A stretch of 11,527 bases of DNA from JALWSI01 sp964569095 [NCBI: uncultured Aquificales bacterium] (GCA_964569095.1 CAZMTB010000199.1:1-11527), one strand, 5' to 3'. Positions 1-9,742 are shown, numbered from the stretch's first letter. Notes: generated from the sequence alone by a model not told the origin. Translations and numbers: made by a program.

Positions 1-1242
<1,242 letters not shown>

Positions 1243-1256
<14 letters not shown>

Positions 1257-2970
1257 GGGCCTCCTCTCCTCTTCTTATGCTCTTCAAGTCCCTCATCAAT
1301 CCCAAGTAACGCTGAGACAGAATCCTCCTGTCCTCTGCGTCGCTCACAGAGGCAAGGGCCTCCTTTATCTCATCCACCTCCCTCTTCAACCTCCGGGCAC
1401 GAAGCCTCTCCATGCAACCCCTAACCACGCTCTCCTCCTCCCCCGGGGGAATCTCGAGCATGGCCTTGGCAATTCTCTCCTTGGCGTCGTCTCCCAGGGC
1501 AGGCATGGCCATCTGCGGACTTGCGTAGCGCTCAACCGCCTCCACCGCCTCCCTGACTGCCTCTATCTGAAAGAGGGTGGGATCAAGCTCGTCTCTGATC
1601 TCAAGCCACAGCGATGGCTTTGCAAAGACCGCCCCCATCAGCATCTCCTCCCAGTGCACCCCCCTTCTCTCACGCCGCACCTTCAGGGGCCTGCGTCTCA
1701 CCTCGTCGCCCCTCGCCGCCTCCTTCAACGCCTCGCGGGCAATTCCCGTTCGCTCTGAAAGCTCCATGAGGTAAGAATCCCGAAGCACGGGATCGCTCAA
1801 CTTGCCAACCAACCGCGCCATATCCTTAGCGTAGGTTGACCTCTCCCCTGCCTTGGAGAGGTCGTAGTCAGCGGCGGTCCTGGAGAACACCTCCAAGATA
1901 AAGTCCTCTGCCCCATCCAAGGCGTCGGCAAAGGCCTCTCCACCCCGCTCTCTGAGAAAGGAGTCGGGATCGTCGCCCAAAGGCAGGCCAACCACCTTGG
2001 GCACCAGACCGTGTTCCAGAAAGACCTCCCCCGTTCTCAAGGTGGCCTTCCATCCCGCCTCGTCAGAGTCAAAGAGAAGAAACACCTCCTTTGAGAGTCG
2101 CTCCACCTTCCGGGCCTGCACGGTGGTGAAGGCGGTCCCCAGGGCCGCCACCGCCTGCTCGAACCCGTGGATGTGGCATGCAATCACGTCCATGTAGCCC
2201 TCTACGAGAATCACCCCCCTCTCGCGGGCCACCCGCTTGGCCCGGTGGTAGGCAAAGAGGGTTCTTCCCTTCTGAAATAGGGGGGTCTCGGAAGAGTTGA
2301 GGTACTTAGGCTCCTGGCCATCCTCCAGCGCCCTTCCCCCAAAGGCGATCACCCTCCCCTTCTCGTCGTGGATGGGTATGATGAGACGATGCCTGAAGCG
2401 GGAGAAGAGGGCGCCATCGTCCCTTCTGCCAAGAAGCCCCCACTCCACCATCTCCTTGCGCGAAATGCCCTTGGACTCGAGAAACCCGACAAACCCCTTC
2501 ACCTCAGACGGGGCGTAACCCAGGCCAAAGCGCTCCGCCCATTCCTTGGAGATACCTCGGCGCGAGAGGTACTCCAAGGCAGCAGTTCCTTCCCCGGAGT
2601 AGAGCCGTTCACGGTAGTAGAGATGGGCCAGGTCGTAGGCCTCCCTGATACCTTCGAGGCGAGAGGCGTCTCTCCTCTCTTCGGGAATCTCCACCCCCGC
2701 CCTCTCTGCAAGCACCTCAACCGCCTCCGAGAAGGAGAGGTTCTCTATCTTCATAACGAAGGAGATGAGGTCTCCGCTTGCCTTGCATCCAAAGCAGTGA
2801 AAAAACTGGCGCTCTGGATTAACCGTAAAGGATGGGGTCTTCTCCTTGTGGAAGGGACACAGGCCGATAAAGTTCCTCCCCGCTCGCCGGAGGGGAAGAT
2901 AGCCCGATACCACGTCCACCAGGTTGAGGCGCCCCTTGATCTCCTCTATGATCTCTGGAGAAATCCCCAT
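1243..2970 (-). CDS. dnaG: DNA primase DnaG
   Basis: Synthesises the short RNA primers for Okazaki fragments and the leading strand, working with the replicative helicase. It has 575 residues, near the usual 580-600. The N-terminal CHC2-type zinc-binding domain carries C38, H41, C59 and C62 ([12 protein letters not shown] ... FHCFGC). The primase core follows with [10 protein letters not shown] and FGGRAL at about 191-214. The Toprim centre is VEGYMD (256-261) with E257 as the catalytic acid, and FDSDEAG with D301 and D303 as metal ligands. The C-terminal part, about 430-575, is the variable helicase-interaction region. ATG start with AGGAG six bases upstream; [21 protein letters not shown] matches the family N-terminus. 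It overlaps rpoD by 14 bases, forming a dnaG-rpoD operon; no rpsU sits immediately upstream, where mtaB is found instead. A promoter candidate lies in the preceding gap. Confidence 0.97.
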
Positions 2971-2981
2971 GTTAAACTCCT

Positions 2982-3010
2982 AATATAGGTTTGACAATGG
3001 GTTTTGACAA
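2982..3010 (-). promoter_or_regulatory. Candidate sigma70 promoter of dnaG-rpoD
   Basis: On the minus strand, TTGTCA (3010-3005) is followed after exactly 17 bases by TATATT (2987-2982). Each box matches the sigma70 consensus at five of six positions. A second TTGTCA lies inside the spacer (2997-2992), so TTGTCAAA is repeated with a 13-base step; that copy is badly placed to serve as a -35 for TATATT. The -10 box directly abuts the AGGAG ribosome-binding site of dnaG (2981-2977). A start about seven bases downstream would therefore leave a leader of only about five or six bases. The match is good by eye, but use is not shown. Confidence 0.6.
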
Positions 3011-3013
3011 GGG

Positions 3014-4333
3014 CTACTTCGCCACCTGACCCACCAGCATCCCCCTGTCCATTCCCGTCACCCTCACCTCGTAGTAACGGCCCTTTTGAAGCGAGTCCCC
3101 ATCAACGAGCACCGGCAGGTATGAGATGGACAACCCCCTGGTGAGACCAGAAGGCCCGTCCCGCCTTCCCTCCACCAGCACGGGAACCCTTCTGCCCAGA
3201 AATCCCCTGGCAAAGGCCTCCTGTTTAACCCTCTTCAGCCCTTGCAGGCGAGCGTAGCGATTCCTCTTCTCCTCCGGCGAGACCTGGGGCAAAGACGAGG
3301 CCTTGGTACCCGGCCGGGGGGAGTACGAGAATATGTGCATGCCCGCCACGGGCAACCGGCTCAGAAGGGCGTAGGTGAGCTGAAACTCCTCCTCGGTCTC
3401 TGTGGGAAACCCCACCATCACGTCCACCCCCAGAAAGAGATCATCTATTCGAGAGAAGAGACGATCCGCCAAGGCCTCAAAGTACCTGGCATCGTAGCGC
3501 CTTCCCATGAGGGACAACACCCTGTCGCTGCCGCTCTGGAGGGGAATGTGAAGGTGGGGACATATCCCCGGCTCTGAACGGGAGACCTCTGAGAGCAGGG
3601 CCACGAGCTCTTCACCCACCTCGGTGGGCTCAACGGAAGATAGCCTTATCCTATCCATCCCCCCCTTCTCCAGCAAAAGCCTGAGCAGTCCAACCAGGTC
3701 CGTATCCTCCCAGTGGTAGGCCCCGAGGTTTATCCCCGTGAGCACCACCTCCCGGTAGCCCGCCTCTGCCACCCTCTGCACCTGCTGAAGCACCCAGGGG
3801 GCAGGGGCGCTCCTGGCAGGTCCCCGCGCCCTCCAAACAGTGCAGTAGGCACAGCTATGGTCGCACCCGTCCTGCACCTTCAAGAACGCCCTGGAATGGC
3901 CAAAGAAGTGGTCAACCTCAAGGGTCTGAAAGCACCTCTGCTCCATCACGGGCCCAACCCGTACCAGGGGCAGCGAAACCTCGCCTTCCACGGCAGAGAG
4001 AACGATGCGGTGAAGGGAGGGCTTCTCCACGTTTCCGGTAACCACGTGGGCCCCCAGCTCGGCCACCCTCTGGGGATGAAGCTGGGAGTAGCATCCCGTC
4101 ACGACCACCAGCCCCCGTGGAGGGACCATGGATAGGGCCCTCCTGATCATCTGCCGAGACTTGTAGTCGCTGCGCCCGGTAACGGTACAGGTGTTTACGA
4201 TGTAAAGATCCGCTCCCGGGGCAAAGGGGCACACTTCAAACCCACACCTGAGCAGTTGCTGTAGAATCGAGAACCCCTCCGACTGGTTCAGCCTGCATCC
4301 CAGGGTGGCCAAGGCCACCCTACGGGGGCTCAT
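3014..4333 (-). CDS. mtaB: tRNA (t6A37-C2)-methylthiotransferase, MtaB type
   Basis: Radical-SAM enzyme of the methylthiotransferase family. MtaB members convert t6A37 of ANN-decoding tRNAs to ms2t6A37, stabilising codon-anticodon pairing. The 439 residues show all three parts: the N-terminal domain with auxiliary-cluster cysteines C13 (TLGCRLNQSEG), C49 (NTCTVT) and C81 (TGCYSQ); the radical-SAM CxxxCxxC at C157, C161 and C164; and a C-terminal TRAM-like domain from about 376. TLGCRLNQ and VLTGINLGAY favour MtaB over MiaB or RimO. After the last SAM cysteine it reads TVWRARGPARS, with Trp where I would expect Pro in the usual CTIP/CIVP form. The ATG overlaps the kinase stop as ATGA, with a strong GAGGAGGT nine bases upstream, so translation is probably coupled to the kinase. 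MtaB is the best subfamily call by motif; a tree would settle it. Confidence 0.9.
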   Translation of the reverse strand: MSPRRVALATLGCRLNQSEGFSILQQLLRCGFEVCPFAPGADLYIVNTCTVTGRSDYKSRQMIRRALSMVPPRGLVVVTGCYSQLHPQRVAELGAHVVTGNVEKPSLHRIVLSAVEGEVSLPLVRVGPVMEQRCFQTLEVDHFFGHSRAFLKVQDGCDHSCAYCTVWRARGPARSAPAPWVLQQVQRVAEAGYREVVLTGINLGAYHWEDTDLVGLLRLLLEKGGMDRIRLSSVEPTEVGEELVALLSEVSRSEPGICPHLHIPLQSGSDRVLSLMGRRYDARYFEALADRLFSRIDDLFLGVDVMVGFPTETEEEFQLTYALLSRLPVAGMHIFSYSPRPGTKASSLPQVSPEEKRNRYARLQGLKRVKQEAFARGFLGRRVPVLVEGRRDGPSGLTRGLSISYLPVLVDGDSLQKGRYYEVRVTGMDRGMLVGQVAK

Positions 4334-6954
4334 TTGAAGAAGACCTCCTCTATGGTCTCGGCCAACTCCTTAGAGGTGTATGGTTTCACAAGAAGACCCT
4401 TTGCTCCCATACCAATGGCTTTATCTATAAGCCCGTTCCTCGCGTGCCCCGAAACCAGCAACACCTTCACATCAGGGTTCACCTGTTTCATGGCCATGAA
4501 GACCTCAAGGCCGTTCATGCCTGGCATCACCATGTCGAGAACCACACCGTCAATCTTTCTCCAGTGCTGTTGGTAAATCTTCAAGGCCTGATCTCCATCC
4601 TCCGCGGTTACCACCTTGTATCCGAGCTTCTCTAATAAAAGCTTAGTATTCTCCAGCAGGCTCCTCTCGTCGTCAACCACCAAAAGATTTCTACCCCCAA
4701 CCCTTTCCACGGATACCTTCCTGGTTCCTACCTCAGCAAACCGAGCCTCTCTCCCCTCAGCAATAGGCAGGTAAACCCTGAAGGTAGAACCTATCCCCTC
4801 TTGGCTGTAAACGGTGATGGTTCCTCCCATCTTTTTCACTATGGAAAAAGATGTGAAAAGCCCCCATCCAGTTCCCTCCTCCTTGGTGGTGAATCCTGGC
4901 TCGAATATCTTGTTTATACTGTCTTCTGGAATACCGTGACCAGTATCGCTTATGGAGACAACCAAATAACTACCGGGAATCAGCTCTGGATGAGTCACCA
5001 TATCTTCTTCGGTGATCTCCCTCTCCCTCACTACCATCCTCAACTCTCCTCCGTGGGGCATGGCCTCTTTCGCGTTCACCATGAGGTTCAACACCACTTG
5101 GTGAAACTGGGTTGGATCAGCATAGATAGTGGGAGTCTTCTTTGGAAGGTCGAGTTTAACCTCAATGGATTTGGGAAAGGTGCTTTTAGCCATCTTCACC
5201 AGCTCTTTCAACTGAGGTGCAGGATCGAAAATGGTCTCCTCCCCCCCTCCCCTGCCCGCAACGGACAGTATCTGTCTGGCAAGAGATGTAGCCCTATCCA
5301 CAAGCCTCATGGCACCGTCTATTCCGAAATAGGCAGGGTGAGCGGTATCCAACTCGTCCTTGGCCATCTCGAGGTAACCCACGATTCCCGTGAGCACATT
5401 GTTGAAGTCGTGGGCAATTCCCACTCCCAGGGTACCAAGGGCTTCCAACCTATGAATATGGTTCAACCTTTCAGTTTTCTTCTGCGCTTCTTGAAAGGTT
5501 CTGGTATATCCAAGAATAGAAGAGGCCACCGCACCAAAAAGCCTTAAAGTAGAAGCATCCTCTTCCTGTAAAGGAGGTTTACGATGACCTCTCCCTAAAG
5601 ACATTGCACCCAACACCTCTCCCCTGTAAATCAAAGGAACAGAGATGGCAGATCTCACTAAAGACCCATACGTCCTCTTTGCACCTTGGTGATGAACCTC
5701 GTTCTCGTACTTGGTGACTATAACGACGTCCTTTTTGGCAACGGCCATACCGGCCACCCCCTCTCCAAGGCGCATTGCAGGTAACTCAAAGTCAAAGCCT
5801 GTCTGGTAGTAAGGCTCAAGCAGCCCTCGGGACGGCACCCACACGTGGTAGCCCGCAAAGTCTGCGTCGAGAAGCTCTACAGCTCTATTCAAAAGGGTAA
5901 CAACCAATTGGTGAGGATCAATTTCTGCCTCTGTTAACACCTTTTGTATGGCCTCGAAGACCGTCTCTCTGGTGAATATCTGTTGATGAAGACTCTCCGT
6001 GAGACGCTTCTGCTCTATGGCAAGACCCACATGGTGGCAGAAAAGCCTGAATTCTGCCCCATCCTCTGTAGTGAATACGGCTTTGCCTTTCGTCCTGTAA
6101 ATTACGAACACCCCTAAAAGTCTACCATGGTTATCGAAGATGGGTTCTAACATAATAGAGCCAATATCGTTGTCATCGCAAAAGGCCCTTACTGCTTTAG
6201 GGTGCTCCAGATAATTCCTAAGCCTGATACCCTTCCTGGTGCTCATAACCTCGCTGGCAAGCCCCTTTCTAAACTCTTCAGGGGTAGGAGGCCTTTTAAT
6301 TCCCAATCTTCTAGCCATAACGGGCATACCACCCACAGACAGAATCACACTTCCCCCGTCAGCTCCAAACAGTCTAACCGCGTGAGTCAAAGCCTGATCA
6401 AGAAGATCCTCCTCTTTAGAAAGCTGTATCAATCTGGCAAAAAGTCGGTTGATGCCAGAGATTCTCCTGTTCCTTACCCTGTTTCTAACCAGATAGCGAC
6501 GGTGAACAAACACAGGGGTAACCGTGCAAGAAAAACTCTCGATGAGGTCTCTTTCCTCTAAGCTATAGGGAGAAGCCCCCTTGGTTCTACCTATCCCAAT
6601 AGCTCCCACTACCCTGTTTTCAAACAGCATGGGCACCGCAACAATATGACCAATCTCTTGAGCCAACTCTGGTATGAGATGTGGGAAATCTTCGTATTTA
6701 CCAAAAACACTTTCTTTCTTCTCCATCGCAACGCCCATGGGGCCATGACCAAACCTGGTAGGTGGAAGCTTGAGTCTAAACCCTTTAGAGATTTCCACCA
6801 CAAGCCGTTCAGCTTCAGGGTCAAAGAAGGATATCAGCGCGTACTGAGAAGAGGTAAGGTTAGTCAACTCATCCAGCACAAAATGACATAGTTCTCGCAT
6901 GTTGGTGCAAGAGCCGGCTTTTTTGCACAGGGTTTTAAATCTTTCACATGACAT
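4330..6954 (-). CDS. Cytoplasmic hybrid sensor histidine kinase: GAF-GAF-GAF-HisKA-HATPase-REC
   Basis: Soluble signalling kinase of 874 residues with no transmembrane segment visible. Order: three GAF domains at about 30-150 (FGHGPMGVAM, IVAVPMLFENRVVGAIGIG), 165-318 (IMLEPIFDNHGRLLGVFVIY) and 335-480 (LGEGVAGMAVAKKD, AISVPLIYRGEVLGAMSLG); an H-box with phospho-acceptor H515 (GIAHDFNNVLTGIVGYLEMA); an ATPase domain with N627 (NLMVNAKEAM), D670 (DTGHGIPE) and GTGWGL at 694-699; then a receiver with D761/D762, phospho-acceptor D807, S835 and K857. All catalytic residues are present. The ligand of the GAF domains cannot be read from sequence. I chose the ATG at 6954. An in-frame TTG at 7023 would begin at the edge of the upstream terminator hairpin and add 23 unconserved-looking residues. 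Four cysteines (C3, C10, C16, C23) crowd the N-terminus. The gene looks more AT-rich than its neighbours (about 47-50% GC in two hand-counted lines, against 53-60% in lines of rpoD and dnaG). It overlaps mtaB by four bases. Confidence 0.93.
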   Translation of the reverse strand: MSCERFKTLCKKAGSCTNMRELCHFVLDELTNLTSSQYALISFFDPEAERLVVEISKGFRLKLPPTRFGHGPMGVAMEKKESVFGKYEDFPHLIPELAQEIGHIVAVPMLFENRVVGAIGIGRTKGASPYSLEERDLIESFSCTVTPVFVHRRYLVRNRVRNRRISGINRLFARLIQLSKEEDLLDQALTHAVRLFGADGGSVILSVGGMPVMARRLGIKRPPTPEEFRKGLASEVMSTRKGIRLRNYLEHPKAVRAFCDDNDIGSIMLEPIFDNHGRLLGVFVIYRTKGKAVFTTEDGAEFRLFCHHVGLAIEQKRLTESLHQQIFTRETVFEAIQKVLTEAEIDPHQLVVTLLNRAVELLDADFAGYHVWVPSRGLLEPYYQTGFDFELPAMRLGEGVAGMAVAKKDVVIVTKYENEVHHQGAKRTYGSLVRSAISVPLIYRGEVLGAMSLGRGHRKPPLQEEDASTLRLFGAVASSILGYTRTFQEAQKKTERLNHIHRLEALGTLGVGIAHDFNNVLTGIVGYLEMAKDELDTAHPAYFGIDGAMRLVDRATSLARQILSVAGRGGGEETIFDPAPQLKELVKMAKSTFPKSIEVKLDLPKKTPTIYADPTQFHQVVLNLMVNAKEAMPHGGELRMVVREREITEEDMVTHPELIPGSYLVVSISDTGHGIPEDSINKIFEPGFTTKEEGTGWGLFTSFSIVKKMGGTITVYSQEGIGSTFRVYLPIAEGREARFAEVGTRKVSVERVGGRNLLVVDDERSLLENTKLLLEKLGYKVVTAEDGDQALKIYQQHWRKIDGVVLDMVMPGMNGLEVFMAMKQVNPDVKVLLVSGHARNGLIDKAIGMGAKGLLVKPYTSKELAETIEEVFFK
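4343..4350 (-). promoter_or_regulatory. Strong ribosome-binding site of mtaB inside the kinase 3' end
   Basis: GAGGAGGT on the minus strand lies nine bases before the mtaB ATG and is read in the kinase frame as part of its C-terminal EEVFFK. It supports the 4333 start and independent or coupled initiation at the ATGA junction. Confidence 0.75.
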
Positions 6955-6980
6955 AACCAATTTCCCCTTTCCCCAGGTTG

Positions 6981-7021
6981 CAATAAAACGGGCGGAGAGG
7001 TTATTCAACCCTACTCCGCCC
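6981..7021 (-). terminator. Intrinsic terminator after hppA
   Basis: On the minus strand GGGCGGAG (7021-7014) pairs perfectly with CTCCGCCC (6997-6990). GGTT/AACC inside (7010-7007 with 7002-6999) extends the stem around a four-base loop. GTTTTATTG follows immediately. It lies 37 bases after the hppA stop and 27 bases before the kinase ATG, so it should end the hppA transcript. If a promoter lies in the short gap, it could instead act as an attenuator for kinase-mtaB. Confidence 0.8.
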
Positions 7022-7058
7022 AAAATGTTCTAAACTTCTAAAAATCGCAAACTGGATT

Positions 7059-9047
7059 TTAGTGCATCATCCTGGCGAATATGGGTGCCAGGGTGAGGGA
7101 GACCACCGCCATCAGCTTGATGAGGATGTTCATGGATGGACCAGTGGTATCCTTGAACGGGTCTCCCACGGTGTCACCAACCACCGCCGCCTTGTGTGCC
7201 TCGGAGCCCTTGCCACCGAAGAAGCCCTTCTCGATGTACTTCTTGGCGTTGTCCCAGGCACCACCGGCGTTGGCCATCATGATTCCCATGAGAACTCCCG
7301 AGAGGGTGGCACCAGCCAGCATGCCTCCCAGGGCCTCTGGCCCAAGGGCGAGACCCACGATCACCGGAGAGACGATTGCACCCACTCCTGGAAGGATCAT
7401 CTCTTTGAGGGAGTTGATGGTGGCAATACGCACGCAGCTGGCAGGATCGGGCTTGGCCTTACCCTCGAGAAGACCGGGGATCTCGCGGAACTGGCGACGA
7501 ATCTCTTCCACCATGGCCATGGCGGCCTTACCCACCGACCTCATGGTGAAGGAGCCCAGCAGGAAGGGAATTATACCTCCAATGAAGATACCCGCCACCA
7601 CGTCTGACTTGGTGACGTCGATGCTCTTAAGTCCAACGGAGCTGGAGTAGGCGGAGAATAGGGCCAAGGCGGTCATTGCAGCAGAACCGATGGCGAAACC
7701 CTTGCCGATGGCGGCAGTGGTGTTGCCCAGAGCGTCGAGACTGTCGGTGATCCGCCTGGTCTCGGGGCCGAGACCCGCCATCTCGGAGATACCGCCGGCG
7801 TTGTCAGCAACGGGACCATATGCGTCCACGCTCATGGTGACTCCAATGGTGCCAAGCATACCCACCGCGGTAAGGGCAATACCATACATGCCAGCAGCCT
7901 TGAAGGCGAAGTAGATGCCGATGGCCATCAGAAGCACGGGGATGGCGGTACTCTCCATGCCCACGGCGAATCCGGTGATGATGTTGGTGGCAGCACCGGT
8001 CTTTGAGGCCTCGGCGATGTTAACGATGGGCTTGGCAGAGGTGTAGTACTCGGTGATGAGACCGATGGCGATACCCACAAAGGTACCGATAACCAACGCC
8101 CAGAACACGCCCACGGGCATGTCAAGGGCCTTGGTGAGGGGATACGCAACCACCAGCAAGACGATGGCGGCCACGAAGGTGGCATACCTAAGGGCGGCCT
8201 GTGGATTCATGTTTTTGAAGACCATCATCGAGAGAACCGCGATGATGGAGGCGATGAGACCCACCATGACCACCAGTATGGGATATACCATCCAGTTGAA
8301 GGTCTGGGTGGCACTCATGCCGGCGGTGGCAGCGATGGCGATACAGGCAACGATGGACTCAACGTAGGACTCGAAGAGGTCTGCACCCATTCCCGCAACG
8401 TCACCAACGTTGTCACCAACGTTGTCTGCGATGACGCCAGGGTTCCTGGGGTCGTCCTCGGGAATACCCGCCTCAACCTTACCAACAAGGTCGGCTCCCA
8501 CGTCGGCAGACTTGGTGTAGATACCGCCTCCCACCCTGGCGAAGAGGGCCATGAAGGAGGCACCCATGGCGAAACCGTTGAGAACGCTGGGATCGTGGGT
8601 TCCAAAGATGAGGAAGAAGACGCTAACGCCAAGCAGGCCCAAGCTGGCCACAGAGAGACCCATGACGGAACCGCTGAAGAACGCCACCACCAGGGCCTTG
8701 TCCTGGCCATACTCGTTGGCAGCGGCTGAGGTTCTCACGTTTCCCCTGGTGGCCGCGGTCATGCCAAACACGCCTGCAATGGCAGAACAGACGGCGCCAA
8801 TGGCAAAGGCCACTCCCGTCCAGGTTCCGATGAAGATGCTCAGAAGAATGCCAACCACCACGATGAAGGCGGCAACGATCTTGTACTCCTGCTTCAGGAA
8901 GACCATGGCGCCTTCGTGAATCATGTCGGATATCTCCCTCATCACCTCGTTCCCCACGGGGAACTTGAGGATGTAGAGGTAGATGAGACCAGCCACCACC
9001 AGGCCGATCACGCCGAGAATAGGACCGTACACAACATACTCAGCCAT
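7059..9047 (-). CDS. hppA: Membrane-bound ion-translocating pyrophosphatase, K+-dependent type
   Basis: Integral membrane pump that couples PPi hydrolysis to H+ or Na+ transport. At 662 residues, rich in hydrophobic helices, it is at the short end of the family (16 helices expected). The PPi/Mg site is intact: [18 protein letters not shown] (177-194) with D182, D186 and K190; [20 protein letters not shown] (197-216); and near the C-terminus [17 protein letters not shown] (624-640). The gate shows D223, E226, E230 (DLFESYVES) and K644. GNTTAA at 441-446 has Ala where K+-independent enzymes have Lys, so K+ dependence is predicted. Glu at both helix-6 positions leaves the pumped ion undecided. 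ATG start with AAGGGAGGT nine bases upstream. It stands 80 bases after pth and ends in a terminator, so it may be its own unit or the last gene of the prs-rplY-pth operon. Confidence 0.96.
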   Translation of the reverse strand: MAEYVVYGPILGVIGLVVAGLIYLYILKFPVGNEVMREISDMIHEGAMVFLKQEYKIVAAFIVVVGILLSIFIGTWTGVAFAIGAVCSAIAGVFGMTAATRGNVRTSAAANEYGQDKALVVAFFSGSVMGLSVASLGLLGVSVFFLIFGTHDPSVLNGFAMGASFMALFARVGGGIYTKSADVGADLVGKVEAGIPEDDPRNPGVIADNVGDNVGDVAGMGADLFESYVESIVACIAIAATAGMSATQTFNWMVYPILVVMVGLIASIIAVLSMMVFKNMNPQAALRYATFVAAIVLLVVAYPLTKALDMPVGVFWALVIGTFVGIAIGLITEYYTSAKPIVNIAEASKTGAATNIITGFAVGMESTAIPVLLMAIGIYFAFKAAGMYGIALTAVGMLGTIGVTMSVDAYGPVADNAGGISEMAGLGPETRRITDSLDALGNTTAAIGKGFAIGSAAMTALALFSAYSSSVGLKSIDVTKSDVVAGIFIGGIIPFLLGSFTMRSVGKAAMAMVEEIRRQFREIPGLLEGKAKPDPASCVRIATINSLKEMILPGVGAIVSPVIVGLALGPEALGGMLAGATLSGVLMGIMMANAGGAWDNAKKYIEKGFFGGKGSEAHKAAVVGDTVGDPFKDTTGPSMNILIKLMAVVSLTLAPIFARMMH

Positions 9048-9127
9048 TTCCTAAATACCTCCCTTAACTTGCGAGTTTTCTACCCGGTTCACTCCAAAAA
9101 CCTACAAACCTGAAAAGGCACCCAACC
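9048..9127 (-). promoter_or_regulatory. Gap between pth and hppA with a strong hppA ribosome-binding site
   Basis: This 80-base spacer holds the hppA Shine-Dalgarno AAGGGAGGT (9065-9057). I see no convincing terminator after pth. The best promoter-like pair, TTGTAG and TAGAAA with a 19-base spacer, is weak. A short palindrome AACTCGCAAGTT precedes the ribosome-binding site. Whether hppA has its own promoter is open. Confidence 0.4.
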
Positions 9128-9733
9128 TCAGAAACCCTCCTGCGCAGTCTCACCTCCTCTCCTTCCGTTCTCTTCCCTCCTGTTAACGACGTTCATTGCC
9201 CTGTTCATTCCTTCCATCCACCAAAGCTCCACCGCCTCTGCCCCCCTCCTCACAATGGGAATGAATCCATCCATCTCCTCTTCACTCAAGGGGGCCAGCA
9301 GGTAGTGGGCAAGGTCGTTTGAGCCCTCCGGACGCCCCACCCCTATTCTCAACCTGCCGAAGTCCGAGGTGCCAGTCTCTTCGACAATGGACTTGAGACC
9401 GTTGTGTCCAGCGGTACCGCCCCCCATCTTCAAGCGGAGAACCCCCTGGGGCAGGTCAACCTCGTCGTGGAGCACCAGAATATCCTCTGGGGAGAACTCC
9501 CCCCTGGCCAGCCACTCCCGTACGGCGAGACCGCTGCGGTTCATGTAGGTTTGAGGCTTTACCAGCACCCCTTCCTCTCCCCCAAGCTCTATCCGGCAGA
9601 ACATGGAGCTCTTCCACCGTTTCCAGCGGGCTTCATACAGCACAGCCAGCAGGTCTGCAACCATCCACCCGGCGTTGTGCCGGGTGAGCAGGTACTCAGG
9701 ACCCGGATTACCCAACCCCACCACCAGTTTCAC
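9128..9733 (-). CDS. pth: Peptidyl-tRNA hydrolase
   Basis: Cleaves the ester bond of peptidyl-tRNAs that drop off stalled ribosomes, recycling tRNA in the cytoplasm. The 201 residues begin MKLVVGLGNPGPEYLLTRHNAGW. N9 and H19 correspond to N10 and catalytic H20 of the E. coli enzyme. N65 (QTYMNRSG), D90 (LHDEVDLP) and N111 (GGTAGHNGLKSI) match N68, D93 and N114. All known active-site residues are therefore present. The start is GTG at 9733, nine bases after the rplY stop, with only a weak purine-rich site upstream, so translation probably depends on ribosomes finishing rplY. The C-terminus is slightly extended and charged (NRREENGRRGGE). The rplY-pth pairing is a conserved bacterial arrangement. 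Confidence 0.97.
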   Translation of the reverse strand: MKLVVGLGNPGPEYLLTRHNAGWMVADLLAVLYEARWKRWKSSMFCRIELGGEEGVLVKPQTYMNRSGLAVREWLARGEFSPEDILVLHDEVDLPQGVLRLKMGGGTAGHNGLKSIVEETGTSDFGRLRIGVGRPEGSNDLAHYLLAPLSEEEMDGFIPIVRRGAEAVELWWMEGMNRAMNVVNRREENGRRGGETAQEGF

Positions 9734-9742
9734 GAAAGGCTT

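Noticed and set aside
4801-5547. 248-codon plus-strand frame opposite the kinase
   Set aside because: It lies opposite the ATPase and H-box region with intact catalytic motifs on the other strand; no ribosome-binding site or family feature.
6955-7023. TTG start at 7023 for the kinase, adding 23 residues
   Set aside because: The TTG sits at the edge of the terminator hairpin and has no ribosome-binding site; the ATG at 6954 is cleaner.
9068-9079. Palindrome AACTCGCAAGTT before hppA as a terminator or operator
   Set aside because: Only four pairs with no T-tract; too short to support either role.
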